The translations under genes were made by a program, and so were the position numbers. From Cedecea lapagei (GTDB lineage: Bacteria > Pseudomonadota > Gammaproteobacteria > Enterobacterales > Enterobacteriaceae): 64,000 bases of DNA. The stretch covers positions 1,612,001 to 1,676,000 of the forward strand of contig NZ_LR134201.1 of NCBI RefSeq assembly GCF_900635955.1, in the 5' to 3' direction. A model generated the notes under the pieces. That model searched no databases and was not told where the DNA came from. It worked only from the letters and a program-made list of their open reading frames with translations. Position 1 is the first letter of the stretch. Every line of letters begins with the position of its first letter. Shown one piece after another: positions 41,292 to 50,487 of the stretch.

Positions 41292-41321
41292 GCCTGTGCC
41301 AGATGCCGATGTGGCACAGGC
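41292..41321. repeat. Perfect inverted repeat in the LysR-transporter gap
   Basis: The 10-bp arms GCCTGTGCCA / TGGCACAGGC have a 10-base spacer. The gap 41217-41745 otherwise shows no gene I can support; an 86-codon frame there lacks a ribosome site and family features. It should hold the divergent promoters and the LysR sites. Confidence 0.5.
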
Positions 41322-41745
41322 AGCCCTAAAAATCATGCCCTGAAAAAATATTTCCGTATTTATTCGCCGTCCGTTATCACCAAAAAGTGGCAACGGGAAA
41401 ATAATCTGCACTTTTTCAGTGCGCCTGAATTCATGGGCTCTCTATTATCTGCCTGAAATAAGACTTTATTGGCTTTCTTTCGGGAAATTAAGCGATTGCG
41501 CTGTGCTGGTGCAAAAAAATAGCCATTGCATTAAAACAATTTTTTATAGAGGTAAGGCATATTTTTCGTCCTTTATCCCGCAGCCTTTCTCCTGCAGCAT
41601 GGCTTTATCACCCACGTTGATCGAATGTTTTTCGTTCTGGCGAATATATTGCAAGGCAGTCGTCAGGGCGAAATCATAAGCCGTGAAAAGCGTCTCCTTA
41701 CCCGAGGCAATAAAAATGATTTACCACCTGCACTGGAGTCATCGC

Positions 41746-42573
41746 ATGTTTACATCTTCACATAGCAAAGCGTTATTTACCTGCATGGCGGCGGCGCTGC
41801 CATTCCTGCTGGGCAGCGGCGCTCAGGCGGCCGTGATGACCCCCGGCCAGCTGACGGTGGGCAGCGACATTACCTTTCCGCCGTATGAGTACCTCGACGG
41901 CAAAACGCCTGCGGGCTTCGATATTGAGTTTATCAACGGCGTGGCCGAAGCGATGAAGCTCAAACCTGTCTATGTGGATACACGTTTTACCAGCCTGATC
42001 CCAGGTCTGCAGGCTAAGCGTTTTGAGCTGATTGCCTCTGCGCTTTTTATCACCCCCGAGCGCCAGAAAGTGATCGACATGGTGCCTTACCTGAAAACCG
42101 GTGAGTCGCTGTTGGCCCTGAGCGACGCCAGCTTTAAACCGAGCAAACCGGAAGAGCTTTGCGGGCATAAAGTTGGTTCGATGCAGGGCACCTACTGGCT
42201 GGAAAAACTGCACACGCTTTCTGCCGACTACTGCGTGAAGCAGGGGCTGAAGCCGATTGCGGTGAGTGAATTTTCCACCGATCCGCAGACCACTCAGGCG
42301 CTGCTTTCTCATGCGGTAGAAGTGCAGATGACCGACGCCGCCGTGGCAAGCCAGGTGGTGGATAAAATGAAAGGTCGTCTGGCCGTGACCTCGACGGAAC
42401 TGCTGTACCCGGTGCTGGTCGGCCTCGGGGTAAGTAAAACAAACCCGGAGCTGAAAAAAGAGCTGAACGAGGGGATTGCGGCCTTTAAAGCCAGCGGCAA
42501 GTACTCCGCCTTAGTGAAAAAGTATCACCTGGCGGAGCCGTCCGCAGCCGAAGTTCAGGCCAGCAGCCTGTAA
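41746..42573 (+). CDS. Polar amino-acid ABC transporter binding protein
   Basis: The 275-residue periplasmic protein has a signal peptide (1-28, ending GSGAQAA) and an SBP_bac_3 domain: LTVGSDITFPPYEYLDGKTPAGFDIEFINGVAEAM, with RFTSLIPGLQAKRFELIASALFITPERQKVIDMVPYL. It should catch the amino-acid-like substrate for the fused permease-ATPase encoded 24 bases downstream. The ATG at 41746 follows GGAGTC; an ATG 21 codons upstream is less likely because it would spoil the signal peptide. Confidence 0.88.
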   Translation: MFTSSHSKALFTCMAAALPFLLGSGAQAAVMTPGQLTVGSDITFPPYEYLDGKTPAGFDIEFINGVAEAMKLKPVYVDTRFTSLIPGLQAKRFELIASALFITPERQKVIDMVPYLKTGESLLALSDASFKPSKPEELCGHKVGSMQGTYWLEKLHTLSADYCVKQGLKPIAVSEFSTDPQTTQALLSHAVEVQMTDAAVASQVVDKMKGRLAVTSTELLYPVLVGLGVSKTNPELKKELNEGIAAFKASGKYSALVKKYHLAEPSAAEVQASSL

Positions 42574-42597
42574 TCACCATCGCCGGGGAGTGCGGAT

Positions 42598-44130
42598 ATG
42601 TCTTTTGACTGGAACTATTTATTCAGCCTGTTCAGCAACGTGGATTTTTGGCAGGCGACCTGGACCGTGATTAAGCTGAGCCTGCTGAGCTGGATTATCA
42701 GTATTGGTTTTGGCTTTTTACTGGCGCTGGGAAAACAGGCCGCTTCTCCCTGGCTCTCTATCCCGGCGCGGGCCTATATCTGGCTATTCCGCAGCCTGCC
42801 GCTGCTGGTGCTGCTGATTTTCGTCTACAACCTGCCTCAGGCGCTGCCGGGAAGCTCGGCCTTGCTGAGTGACCCTTTCTGGGCGGGGCTTATTGCGCTG
42901 GTTTTGAGCGAAACGGCCTACATCGCAGAGATCCACCGTGGCGGCCTGCTGGCTATCCCGCGCGGCCAGCGTGAAGCCGCCCGAGCTTTGGGGCTGCGCT
43001 ACGCCGGTATTCAGTGGCTGGTTATCGTGCCGCAGGCGCTGCGCGTTGCGCTGCCGTCGCTGGCGAACGAGTACATCTCCATCGTGAAACTCAGTTCTCT
43101 GGTGTCCGTTATCTCTCTGACCGAGATCCTGATGGTGGGGCAGCGGCTTTATTCGCAGAACTTCCTGGTGATGGAAACCATGGCGGCGGTGGCCTTCTAT
43201 TATGTGTTTATTGTCACGGTCTTTGACTTCCTGCTGAAGCAGTTGGAAAAAAGGCTGGACGTTACCCAGCGTAAAACCGCCCGCCTGACGGAGGCCGAAC
43301 TGGAAGCCATGGCGGCGCAGGAAAGCGGACAGATCTCACGTGCCTCGCAGGCATCAGGCGTTCCCGCGCTTCAGGCCCGCAGGCTGCACAAAGCCTACAA
43401 CAACGTCGAAGTGCTTGGCGCGGTAAACCTGGAGATTAACGCCGGTGAAGTGGTGTCGGTGATCGGTCCGTCCGGCTCCGGGAAAACGACGCTTATCCGA
43501 CTTCTTAATGGGCTGGAGCAGTTGGATAACGGGGAGATCCTGATCAACGGCCAGCCTTTTATTCGCCTGGAAAAGCAGGGCGCACAGAAGCCGCAGTATG
43601 TGGAAAACGCCGCACACCGGCTAAACATCGGCATGGTCTTCCAGGGGTTTAATCTGTTCCCGCACTTAACGGTGATGAAGAACCTGATGCTGGCGCCGCA
43701 CTACCATCGACTGGCGTCGGATGCGGAACTAAAACGTGAGGCCTGCGTACTGCTTCGCAAAGTCGGCATGCTGGAACATGCCCATAAATATCCTCACCAG
43801 CTCTCCGGCGGGCAGCAGCAGAGGGTAGCTATCGCCAGAGCCTTGATGATGCGTCCGCAAATTATGTTGTTTGATGAGCCAACCTCGGCCCTTGACCCGG
43901 AAAAAGTGAACGAGGTGCTGCAGGTGATTGAGACTCTGGCGGACGAGGGGATAACGATGGTGATCGTCACCCACGAGATGAATTTCGCGTTTAGCGTGTC
44001 GGACAGGATTGTGTTTATGGAAAAAGGACGGGTGGTTTGCGATGACTCGCCGCAGGCGCTGCGAAGCGGTGAGAATCCACGTATTACCGAGTTCCTGAAA
44101 GACGTCAACCTTGCGCCCGTCGCTGCATAA
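42598..44130 (+). CDS. Fused ABC permease-ATPase for polar amino acids
   Basis: The 510-residue protein joins a HisM/GlnP-type permease (about 1-220, with the EAA loop GQREAARALGLRYAGIQWLV) to a GlnQ-type ATPase (about 255-505) with Walker A GPSGSGKTT, signature LSGGQQQR and Walker B IMLFDEPTSALD. These are usually two genes. A linker rich in Ala/Glu (235-262) joins them. The homodimer would supply both membrane and both ATPase subunits. It pairs with the upstream binding protein. Confidence 0.92.
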   Translation: MSFDWNYLFSLFSNVDFWQATWTVIKLSLLSWIISIGFGFLLALGKQAASPWLSIPARAYIWLFRSLPLLVLLIFVYNLPQALPGSSALLSDPFWAGLIALVLSETAYIAEIHRGGLLAIPRGQREAARALGLRYAGIQWLVIVPQALRVALPSLANEYISIVKLSSLVSVISLTEILMVGQRLYSQNFLVMETMAAVAFYYVFIVTVFDFLLKQLEKRLDVTQRKTARLTEAELEAMAAQESGQISRASQASGVPALQARRLHKAYNNVEVLGAVNLEINAGEVVSVIGPSGSGKTTLIRLLNGLEQLDNGEILINGQPFIRLEKQGAQKPQYVENAAHRLNIGMVFQGFNLFPHLTVMKNLMLAPHYHRLASDAELKREACVLLRKVGMLEHAHKYPHQLSGGQQQRVAIARALMMRPQIMLFDEPTSALDPEKVNEVLQVIETLADEGITMVIVTHEMNFAFSVSDRIVFMEKGRVVCDDSPQALRSGENPRITEFLKDVNLAPVAA

Positions 44131-44175
44131 AAAGCTCGCGCTGCGGCAGCTTAAGTGTGCCGCAGCCCGTCTGTA

Positions 44176-44517
44176 TTAGATCTCGATAACCTTCACGCCG
44201 GAGCCGCGTGCCATCCTTATGCACTCCGCCGTGTCTTCCCCTCCAGGAAAAGCCAGCAGCACGTCGGGGCGGCTGTCTTCCAGCATAAACAGGTTGCGTC
44301 TGATTTCCGCATATTTGCCGTGCAGCGCCCAGTTTGCCGGGTAGCGAATGACGTGCACATCTATACCGCGCGCCCAGTTTTCTATCGCGCCGCCCAGCGA
44401 CTGATGCCCTCCGTGGATAAGCACATTGATCGTCTGCGTTCGGGCATATAAATCCAGCACGTGGGTGATGGTATGGGTGTCGGCATAAAACCGACCTGAG
44501 CAGATTAAAACTCTCAC
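44176..44517 (-). CDS. SLOG/DUF2493-like nucleotide-binding protein (YspA-like)
   Basis: The 113-residue protein starts RVLICSGRFYADTHTITHVLD and contains NVLIHGGHQSLGGAIENWARG and VLLAFPGGEDTAECIRMARGSGVKVIEI, the GG-rich pattern of the SLOG superfamily (DUF2493, cpYpsA/YspA). Such proteins bind nucleotides and are sometimes linked to NAD- or ADP-ribose signalling. I chose the GTG at 44517 because the family starts there and AAGG lies upstream. Function unknown. Confidence 0.78.
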   Translation of the reverse strand: MRVLICSGRFYADTHTITHVLDLYARTQTINVLIHGGHQSLGGAIENWARGIDVHVIRYPANWALHGKYAEIRRNLFMLEDSRPDVLLAFPGGEDTAECIRMARGSGVKVIEI

Positions 44518-44584
44518 TTTTCGGTACCTTAAAGTTGTTTTCCTTGAAAAGATTCTCGTCCGTACGGCGGCGGTTATTGTTTTA

Positions 44585-46237
44585 TTAAACGTCCGGCGGC
44601 GTCTCAATAAAGCGCGGTGCTTCCTCATCAAGACGCTCAATCACCGGGTAGGCCACGGCGGCGATATGATGGTGAACGCGGCGATAGTCCCGCAGCACTC
44701 GCTGGAAGATATCGCCAGATTCCGCCCAGGCATTTTTATCCTCCCGCAATTTTTTGAAATGCTCGCGGCTGGCAGAGGCTTCGAGCTGGCGAATGGTCTC
44801 CTTGCGCTGCACCAGCTGGTGGGCGGCAGATAAGTCTTCGCGCATAAACGCGGCTATCCCCAGCCGCAGGCTGGTGAGTATTTCCGCGTGCAGCAGGCGA
44901 ATATTGTGTAACTCAAAGTCGTTAAACAGCTCACCCCGGCGCGCGCGTCGTGTCGCCAGCTGGGTCAGGTTGCTGGAGAGAATGTCTCCCGCGTGTTCAA
45001 AATTGATGATGAACATCAGGATTTCCTGAGCACGATCGGCATCTGCGTCGTTTAATCCATCCTGGCCAAGGTCGGCGAGATAGGCTCGAACCGCCGCGCT
45101 AAGGAGATCGACCGACTGATCAAGCTGGCGAATTTCATCGGCCGCCTGTTTTTGCTGGGTGACAAACAGCGCCAGCAGGCGGTCCAGCATGATGGTGAGC
45201 ATATCGGCGGCTCGCAGTGACTCGCGCACCGAGTTGGAGAGGCCGATATAAGCGACCTCCAGGCCAGCGTCATCCAGATACATCGGCATGCCCGGGTCGC
45301 CTACGCGCTCTTCTTCAGGAAACAGCTGCTCGAGGAAACGAGCCATCTGCGCGGTCAGGCCAATAAATAGCAGCGCGAGTACCGCGCTAAAAGCCGTGTG
45401 GAACCAGACCACCAGCTGAGGCGTGCTCAGCCCGGATTTTTGTGCGACGTTCGTCAGCAGCGGCAGCAGCAGTAACGCCAGCGCGCAGCCGGACAGGCGA
45501 ACAATCAGGTTGCCAACCGGCAGACGGCGAGCGACGGCGGACCCGGCGTTAAGCACCGGAGGGAGTGCGCCGCCGATGTTAGCCCCGAGTACCAGCACCA
45601 GCGCGGTCGATGACGTCATGGCACCGGTGGCGGCGAGGGAGGCGATCAGCAAAATAATCGCCACGCTGGAGTGACACAGCAGCGTCAGGATAGCGGCCAC
45701 CAGCAGGGCAATGAAAATATCGCCCTGTAGACCCTGCATCACGGCATGAAACACCGGCGTGACCTCAATATCCGCCAGCGTGCCGCCAAGCAAATGCAGG
45801 GCAAGCAGCATCAGGCCAAGGCCTATCAGCGCGCAGCCCACGCTCTCAAAGTTGGAATGATCGCGCAGCTTAAAGACCACAAAACCGGCCAGCAGGAGCA
45901 GCGGGATGGCCATTTCCATATTAAAGCTCATCAGCTGCACCACCAGCGTGGAGCCGATGTTGGCGCCGAGCATCACCGAGAGAGCAGGGGCAAGACTTAA
46001 CGTGCCTGCGGCGGTAAATGACGTCGCCATCATGCTGACCGCGGTGCTGCTTTGCAGAATGCCGGTAATGCCAATGCCGGAAAGCAGTGCGGTCCAGCGG
46101 TTAGTGAGGTGACGCCCCATCCAGTTGCGCAGTGGCGTACCAAAGCCGCGCTGCAGCGCGGTGGAAATCATATGGCTGCCCCAGAGCAGCAGGGCGATGG
46201 CGCCAGCCAGGTTAATTAACAGAGTAGTTCCGGACAT
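44585..46237 (-). CDS. yjbB: Na+/phosphate cotransporter with PhoU domain (YjbB-like)
   Basis: The 550-residue protein has two Na/Pi-cotransporter repeats (about 1-300) with the QSST motif in GITGILQSSTAVSMMATSF, then a PhoU-like helical domain (about 350-540). E. coli YjbB (543) exports phosphate when overproduced and affects intracellular Pi. It shares the strand of mgtA. Phosphate and magnesium handling genes side by side make physiological sense, since Mg limits Pi use. Confidence 0.9.
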   Translation of the reverse strand: MSGTTLLINLAGAIALLLWGSHMISTALQRGFGTPLRNWMGRHLTNRWTALLSGIGITGILQSSTAVSMMATSFTAAGTLSLAPALSVMLGANIGSTLVVQLMSFNMEMAIPLLLLAGFVVFKLRDHSNFESVGCALIGLGLMLLALHLLGGTLADIEVTPVFHAVMQGLQGDIFIALLVAAILTLLCHSSVAIILLIASLAATGAMTSSTALVLVLGANIGGALPPVLNAGSAVARRLPVGNLIVRLSGCALALLLLPLLTNVAQKSGLSTPQLVVWFHTAFSAVLALLFIGLTAQMARFLEQLFPEEERVGDPGMPMYLDDAGLEVAYIGLSNSVRESLRAADMLTIMLDRLLALFVTQQKQAADEIRQLDQSVDLLSAAVRAYLADLGQDGLNDADADRAQEILMFIINFEHAGDILSSNLTQLATRRARRGELFNDFELHNIRLLHAEILTSLRLGIAAFMREDLSAAHQLVQRKETIRQLEASASREHFKKLREDKNAWAESGDIFQRVLRDYRRVHHHIAAVAYPVIERLDEEAPRFIETPPDV

Positions 46238-46239
46238 GT

Positions 46240-46476
46240 TTAATTCCCCCTCTTAAGGGCGGGTGGTGTAACAAAACGCAGTAACCTGATCGAAAAACGA
46301 TGTATGGCGCTGGCGAGGTTCAGTAACGCTTTCGCGTGTTGATAGTTGATTTTCCCTCCGGCGAACCAGGCCAGTGCGTGGACGCGAAGGGTGCGGGTTA
46401 TTTTCATTAAAAATAAGACAATCAGCGCGATGGTCTTATTTTTAATCAGGAAAATAATGGAATGTTGCTTTTCCAT
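46240..46476 (-). CDS. Possible small membrane protein downstream of mgtA
   Basis: A 78-codon frame starts at ATG 46476 after GGAAAG and encodes a hydrophobic stretch (KTIALIVLFLMKI, about 13-25) and a basic tail. Its place 75 bases after mgtA recalls the small peptide MgtR after Salmonella mgtB, but similarity is weak. The AT-rich inverted repeat 46409-46443 lies inside it, so the frame may be accidental. Confidence 0.35.
   Translation of the reverse strand: MEKQHSIIFLIKNKTIALIVLFLMKITRTLRVHALAWFAGGKINYQHAKALLNLASAIHRFSIRLLRFVTPPALKRGN
46409..46443. terminator. AT-rich inverted repeat, possible mgtA terminator
   Basis: AAAAATAAGAC / GTCTTATTTTT (46409-46419, 46433-46443) form an 11-bp stem ending in a T-run on both strands, extended inside by ATC/GAT after one mismatch. 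It sits about 110 bases after the mgtA stop. Confidence 0.55.
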
Positions 46477-46551
46477 AATGCTTTCCAGCTTGTGTGACTT
46501 GCCTGAAGGGGGCCGCCGAAGCGGCACCCTGTTGCAGTTTCTAACGTAGTA

Positions 46552-49245
46552 TCAGTGCCACTGCTTGAAGCGACGCATATAGAACATTTTCATGCTCTGA
46601 GCCACGCAGCAGTAGGCAAGCAGAGTGCCAACCAGCCACGGGAAGTACTGCCACGGCAGCGCCTGCAGCCCAACCAACGGCCCGAGCGGAGAGAACGGCA
46701 CGTAGATACCCACCGCCATTACCAGACTGGTCATCATCATTACCGGCCAGGCGGCGGTGCTCTGAATGAACGGGATTTTCTGGGTACGCAGCATGTGAAC
46801 CACCAGCGTCTGCGACAGCAGGCCTTCGACGAACCAGCCGGACTGGAACAGGGTCTGCATATGCTCGCTGTTGGCGCTGAACACAAACCACATCAACGCA
46901 AAGGTGGTCATGTCGAAAATGGACGACGTCGGGCCAATCCACACCATGAAGCGGCCAATGTTTTTGGCATCCCATTTACGCGGTTTGCTGAGGAACTCTT
47001 TGTCCGTTTTGTCCCACGGCAGGGCGAGCTGGGAGATGTCGTACATCAGGTTTTGCAGCAGCAGCTGGATCGCAAGCATCGGCAGGAACGGAATGAACGC
47101 GCTGGCCACCAGCACCGAGAACACGTTGCCGAAGTTGGAGCTGGCGGTCATGTTCAGGTACTTCATGATGTTGCCAAAGGTCTCGCGGCCTTTGATTACG
47201 CCTTCTTCCAGCACCATCAGGCTCTTTTCCAGCAGGATGATGTCGGCGGATTCCTTGGCGATATCGGTGCCGCTGTCGACCGAGATACCGACGTCGGCAT
47301 CGCGCAGGGCAGGCGCATCGTTAATCCCGTCGCCAAGGAAGCCCACGGTATGACCGTTGGCCTGTAGCGCCTTCAGCACGCGTGACTTCTGCAGCGGGGT
47401 CAGCTTGGCAAAAACGGTGCGCTCTTCCACCAGCTGCTGCAGGGAAGCATCATTCAACTGCTCAATCTGAGGGCCGAGTACCGGCTCGCCTGGCTCCAGC
47501 CCAACCTGACGACAAATGCGGGTGGTGACGATGGCGTTATCGCCGGTCAGCACTTTCACCGCCACGCCAATGTCCATCAGGGCGGCGATAGCCGGGCCTG
47601 CGCTCTCCTTCGGCGGATCGAGGAAGGTGAGGAAGCCGCGGATAATCAGATCGTGCTCATCGTCGGTGCCGTACTGCTTTTTCGTCTCCGCTTTTGGAAT
47701 GTCGCGAGTGGCGACCACCAGAACGCGGAAGCCGTCTTTGTTGTAGTCGTTGGTCATCGCCAGCATGCTGTCACGGCGCTGATTATCCAGGGCGACAACC
47801 TTGCCGTTCTCTTCCATATGGGTGGCGATGCTCAGCATCTCCTCCACCGCACCCTTGCACACCAGCAGGTGATTACTCTGGCTGTCTTTCACCACAATCG
47901 ACAGGCGACGGCGCACGAAGTCAAACGGCATCTCGTCGACCTTGCTGTAACCCTGTGGTTTCACAAAGCCCGGCTCATTTTCAGAGAAGTAGATGACCGC
48001 CTGATCCATCAGATTTTTGATACCGCTTTGGTGATGGCTGTTAAGCCACGCCAGCGCCAGTACGGACTCGTTTTTCTGGCCGTGCGTGTCGACATGATGC
48101 TCAAGGATAATTTTATCCTGCGTCAGGGTACCGGTTTTGTCGGTACACAAAACGTCCATCGCGCCGAGGTTCTGAATCGCGTTAAGGCGCTTAACCACCA
48201 CTTTGCGCTTCGCCATGGCTACAGCGCCTTTGGCGAGGTTGGCGCTGACGATCATCGGCAGCATTTCCGGCGTCAGGCCCACGGCAACCGCCAGAGCAAA
48301 CAGCAGGGCATCCCACCACTCGCCTTTCATCAGGCCGTTTATCAGGAACACCACCGGCACCATCACCAGCATAAAGCGGATCAGCAGCCAGCTGACGCTG
48401 TTCACACCGCGGTCAAACGCCGTTTGTGCCCGGGTGCCAACAATGGCTTTGGCCAGCGAGCCAAAGTAGGTCCGTGGCCCGGTCGCCACCACCACGGCCT
48501 GCGCGGTGCCGCTGACCACGTTGGTCCCCATAAAGCAGATGTTTGGGATATCCAGCAGGTTTTCGCTGTCGACCGCTTTATCATGGGCAGATTTTTGCGC
48601 TACGTCGCCCAGGGTATCGTACTTCTCAATCGGCAGCGCCTCGCCGGTCAGCACGGCCTGGCTGATAAACAGGTCGCGTGACTCGATCAGGCGAACGTCC
48701 GCCGGGATCATGTCGCCCGCATAGAGCTGCACGATATCGCCCACCACCAGCTCACGCATTGGAATTTCACGCGGGGTTCCTTTTTGCCCTGCGTGTTCGC
48801 GACGAACCACCGTGGCGGTCGTGCGCACCATGGCTTTCAACGCTTCGGCGGATTTAGCCGAGCGGTGTTCCTGCCAGAAGCGCACCAGGCCGCTGAGCGC
48901 AACCATGGTGCCAATGATAATTACCGTCGTCAGATCGCCGTCTTCGCCGTGGCTGGTTGGCAGCCAGTAGTCGGTAAAGAAGCTGATCCCGGCGAGAATG
49001 CCGAGTACGTAGATAAACGGATTGTTAAACGCCATCAGCAGCTGAACCAGCGCGTGAGGCGGTTTGTCATGGGCAACTTCGTTCAGGCCATCACGCTCCA
49101 GCCGGGCGCTGGCGTGGGCTTCCTGCAGCCCTTCCCGGGTGGTATTGAGGTTGACCAGGGTTTCTGCGATGCCGTTTTTGGCTTCCTGGGCGGCACGCAT
49201 AGACAGCGTGCTTTTTTTATTACGGTTTTTGGTTTGTACAGTCAT
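46552..49245 (-). CDS. mgtA: MgtA, P-type ATPase magnesium importer
   Basis: The 897-residue P3B ATPase has the phosphorylation site DVLCTDKTGTLTQDK, the TGEALP actuator motif, the GDGINDAPAL hinge, an N-terminal cation-ATPase domain (about 45-110) and a C-terminal membrane block. The family length is about 900. It imports Mg2+ at low external levels, usually under PhoPQ control and with a regulatory 5' leader. AGGAG precedes the ATG. Upstream lie two AT-rich hairpins. MgtA and MgtB cannot be separated securely here; the lack of mgtC favours MgtA. Confidence 0.93.
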   Translation of the reverse strand: MTVQTKNRNKKSTLSMRAAQEAKNGIAETLVNLNTTREGLQEAHASARLERDGLNEVAHDKPPHALVQLLMAFNNPFIYVLGILAGISFFTDYWLPTSHGEDGDLTTVIIIGTMVALSGLVRFWQEHRSAKSAEALKAMVRTTATVVRREHAGQKGTPREIPMRELVVGDIVQLYAGDMIPADVRLIESRDLFISQAVLTGEALPIEKYDTLGDVAQKSAHDKAVDSENLLDIPNICFMGTNVVSGTAQAVVVATGPRTYFGSLAKAIVGTRAQTAFDRGVNSVSWLLIRFMLVMVPVVFLINGLMKGEWWDALLFALAVAVGLTPEMLPMIVSANLAKGAVAMAKRKVVVKRLNAIQNLGAMDVLCTDKTGTLTQDKIILEHHVDTHGQKNESVLALAWLNSHHQSGIKNLMDQAVIYFSENEPGFVKPQGYSKVDEMPFDFVRRRLSIVVKDSQSNHLLVCKGAVEEMLSIATHMEENGKVVALDNQRRDSMLAMTNDYNKDGFRVLVVATRDIPKAETKKQYGTDDEHDLIIRGFLTFLDPPKESAGPAIAALMDIGVAVKVLTGDNAIVTTRICRQVGLEPGEPVLGPQIEQLNDASLQQLVEERTVFAKLTPLQKSRVLKALQANGHTVGFLGDGINDAPALRDADVGISVDSGTDIAKESADIILLEKSLMVLEEGVIKGRETFGNIMKYLNMTASSNFGNVFSVLVASAFIPFLPMLAIQLLLQNLMYDISQLALPWDKTDKEFLSKPRKWDAKNIGRFMVWIGPTSSIFDMTTFALMWFVFSANSEHMQTLFQSGWFVEGLLSQTLVVHMLRTQKIPFIQSTAAWPVMMMTSLVMAVGIYVPFSPLGPLVGLQALPWQYFPWLVGTLLAYCCVAQSMKMFYMRRFKQWH

Positions 49246-49370
49246 GGTGGTGCTCCTGTCGCCGGGCGGCAGCAGGCTTTTTACGGCAAACGCCGGATTA
49301 AGGGCGGCCGAAAATAGCCCGATAGCGCATGAACGATCGGTTTTTAATTAATTTCGCACAGGGCTCCCCG

Positions 49371-49464
49371 CTATTTATTTTTAGAAATAAATAGGCGAGA
49401 AATTTATATTTTATTTTTTCTGGACGTGACTATTCAGGCTGATGTTTATGTTTGAAAACATCAG
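49371..49464 (-). promoter_or_regulatory. Hairpins in the mgtA leader region
   Basis: Two stems lie 126-220 bases upstream of the mgtA ATG: CTATTTATT / AATAAATAG (49371-49379, 49386-49394) and CTGATGTTT / AAACATCAG (49439-49447, 49456-49464). Known mgtA leaders are about 260 nt and fold differently with Mg2+. No proline-rich mgtL-type peptide or clear PhoP direct repeat is seen, so the regulation is unproven. The gap 49246-49561 holds nothing else. Confidence 0.4.
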
Positions 49465-49561
49465 GAAATAAATCCGTACCAGAAGTAGCGCAACTCAGCG
49501 TGACGCCCGGGAGCCGGTCGCGACATGGCGAGCCAGTACCCCGAACAGCGCAACGGCTGAA

Positions 49562-49807
49562 TCAGGCGATGAAGGGTCGACTTTGTGGGTCTTCGCCATC
49601 AGCAAAGCTGCAACGACGCTCCAGCTGGCCGGTGACAGGACTGACACGCCAGTTAGTGATGCGTTGATTCAACTCACTGATTTTCGAAGAGAAAATTGAG
49701 TTTGACTGTTTTTTACGTGCGGACAACACCCGATCGCGGGGCGGTCGGACACGCAGCGTTGATGTCACTGTTTTGACACCAGGAAAAAGGGTAGATTTGA
49801 AGTTCAT
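49562..49807 (-). CDS. Possible small basic protein upstream of mgtA
   Basis: An 81-codon frame starts at ATG 49807, 5 bases after GAGGTG, and encodes a basic protein beginning MNFKSTLFPGVKTVTSTLRV with SSKISELNQRITNWRVSP in the middle. I do not recognise it. The good ribosome site and same orientation as mgtA favour a real gene; the compact size and lack of known relatives argue against. Moderately AT-poor, unlike the leader next to it. Confidence 0.4.
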   Translation of the reverse strand: MNFKSTLFPGVKTVTSTLRVRPPRDRVLSARKKQSNSIFSSKISELNQRITNWRVSPVTGQLERRCSFADGEDPQSRPFIA

Positions 49808-50154
49808 AACACACCTCGGGACCGTGAAAACCCTGGTCGAGGTGGGACAACACGGGAGTATCAGACTCCGGCGAGACACACCAAAACGAAGAAGTGATCA
49901 CAATCGATTTCATGTTTACTTTCCCGAACAGCCAGTAAGGCATTATTCGGGCAGCTACTAAATTCAGTATCCATTAGTCTCTTATGTCAGGTTAGGAAAG
50001 GCCGCAACTTCGGCCCGTGAAATCTACCCATGGCAAATACTATTGTCAACCCGCCTGTGGAAATTAAATTCGTTCGTTTATATTTCAGTGAGGAAATATT
50101 GAGGGAAGGGAATAGAGCGTATTTTTTTTCTGGTGGTTTCTGAGTTGTGTTTTT

Positions 50155-50265
50155 CTACCCTGACTCTCATCCAGGCAGGGAGAGGGGGAAAAAGAATGTT
50201 CTCCGTCGTTTGCTCTCTCCCTCGTCCCGTTGAGGGAAAAGGCCGGGGTGAGGGGCATGAGACAA
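50155..50265. repeat. Intergenic palindromic repeat
   Basis: Segments such as CAGGGAGAGGGGGAAA and CTCTCCCTCGTCCCGTTGAG plus GGCCGGGGTGAGGGG form the CCCTCTCCC / GGGAGAGGG-type imperfect palindrome that is scattered between genes in many proteobacteria. It lies in the gene-free stretch 49808-50487, which otherwise shows only AT-rich sequence. Confidence 0.55.
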
Positions 50266-50487
50266 GGTTCTTTTCAGCACCACTCACGACTAAGAATTTT
50301 CCTTAAGTTAAATCAATCCCCTTAGGCAATGCTGAAAAATGTCCCATAAGCTTTGATTTGAAACAAAATTTAACGCTTATAGCGGTTCAACTAACGCTTT
50401 AGTGTGATAAAAATCACATTAAGGCGCTGGGGGAACGGCTGCCGACAAGCTATTTTTTGTTTAAGTTTAAAAGTTAGGTCGAACGTT

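Noticed and set aside
41419..41679. 86-codon plus-strand frame before the binding protein
   Set aside because: No ribosome site, odd composition and no family features; more likely promoter DNA.
47653..48681. 342-codon plus-strand frame
   Set aside because: Antisense shadow of mgtA, which has all P-type ATPase motifs.
49298..49330. Ten-codon minus-strand frame in the mgtA leader as a leader peptide
   Set aside because: No ribosome site and no proline run, so it does not resemble mgtL.
50078..50287. 69-codon minus-strand frame
   Set aside because: It is the translation of a common intergenic palindromic repeat.
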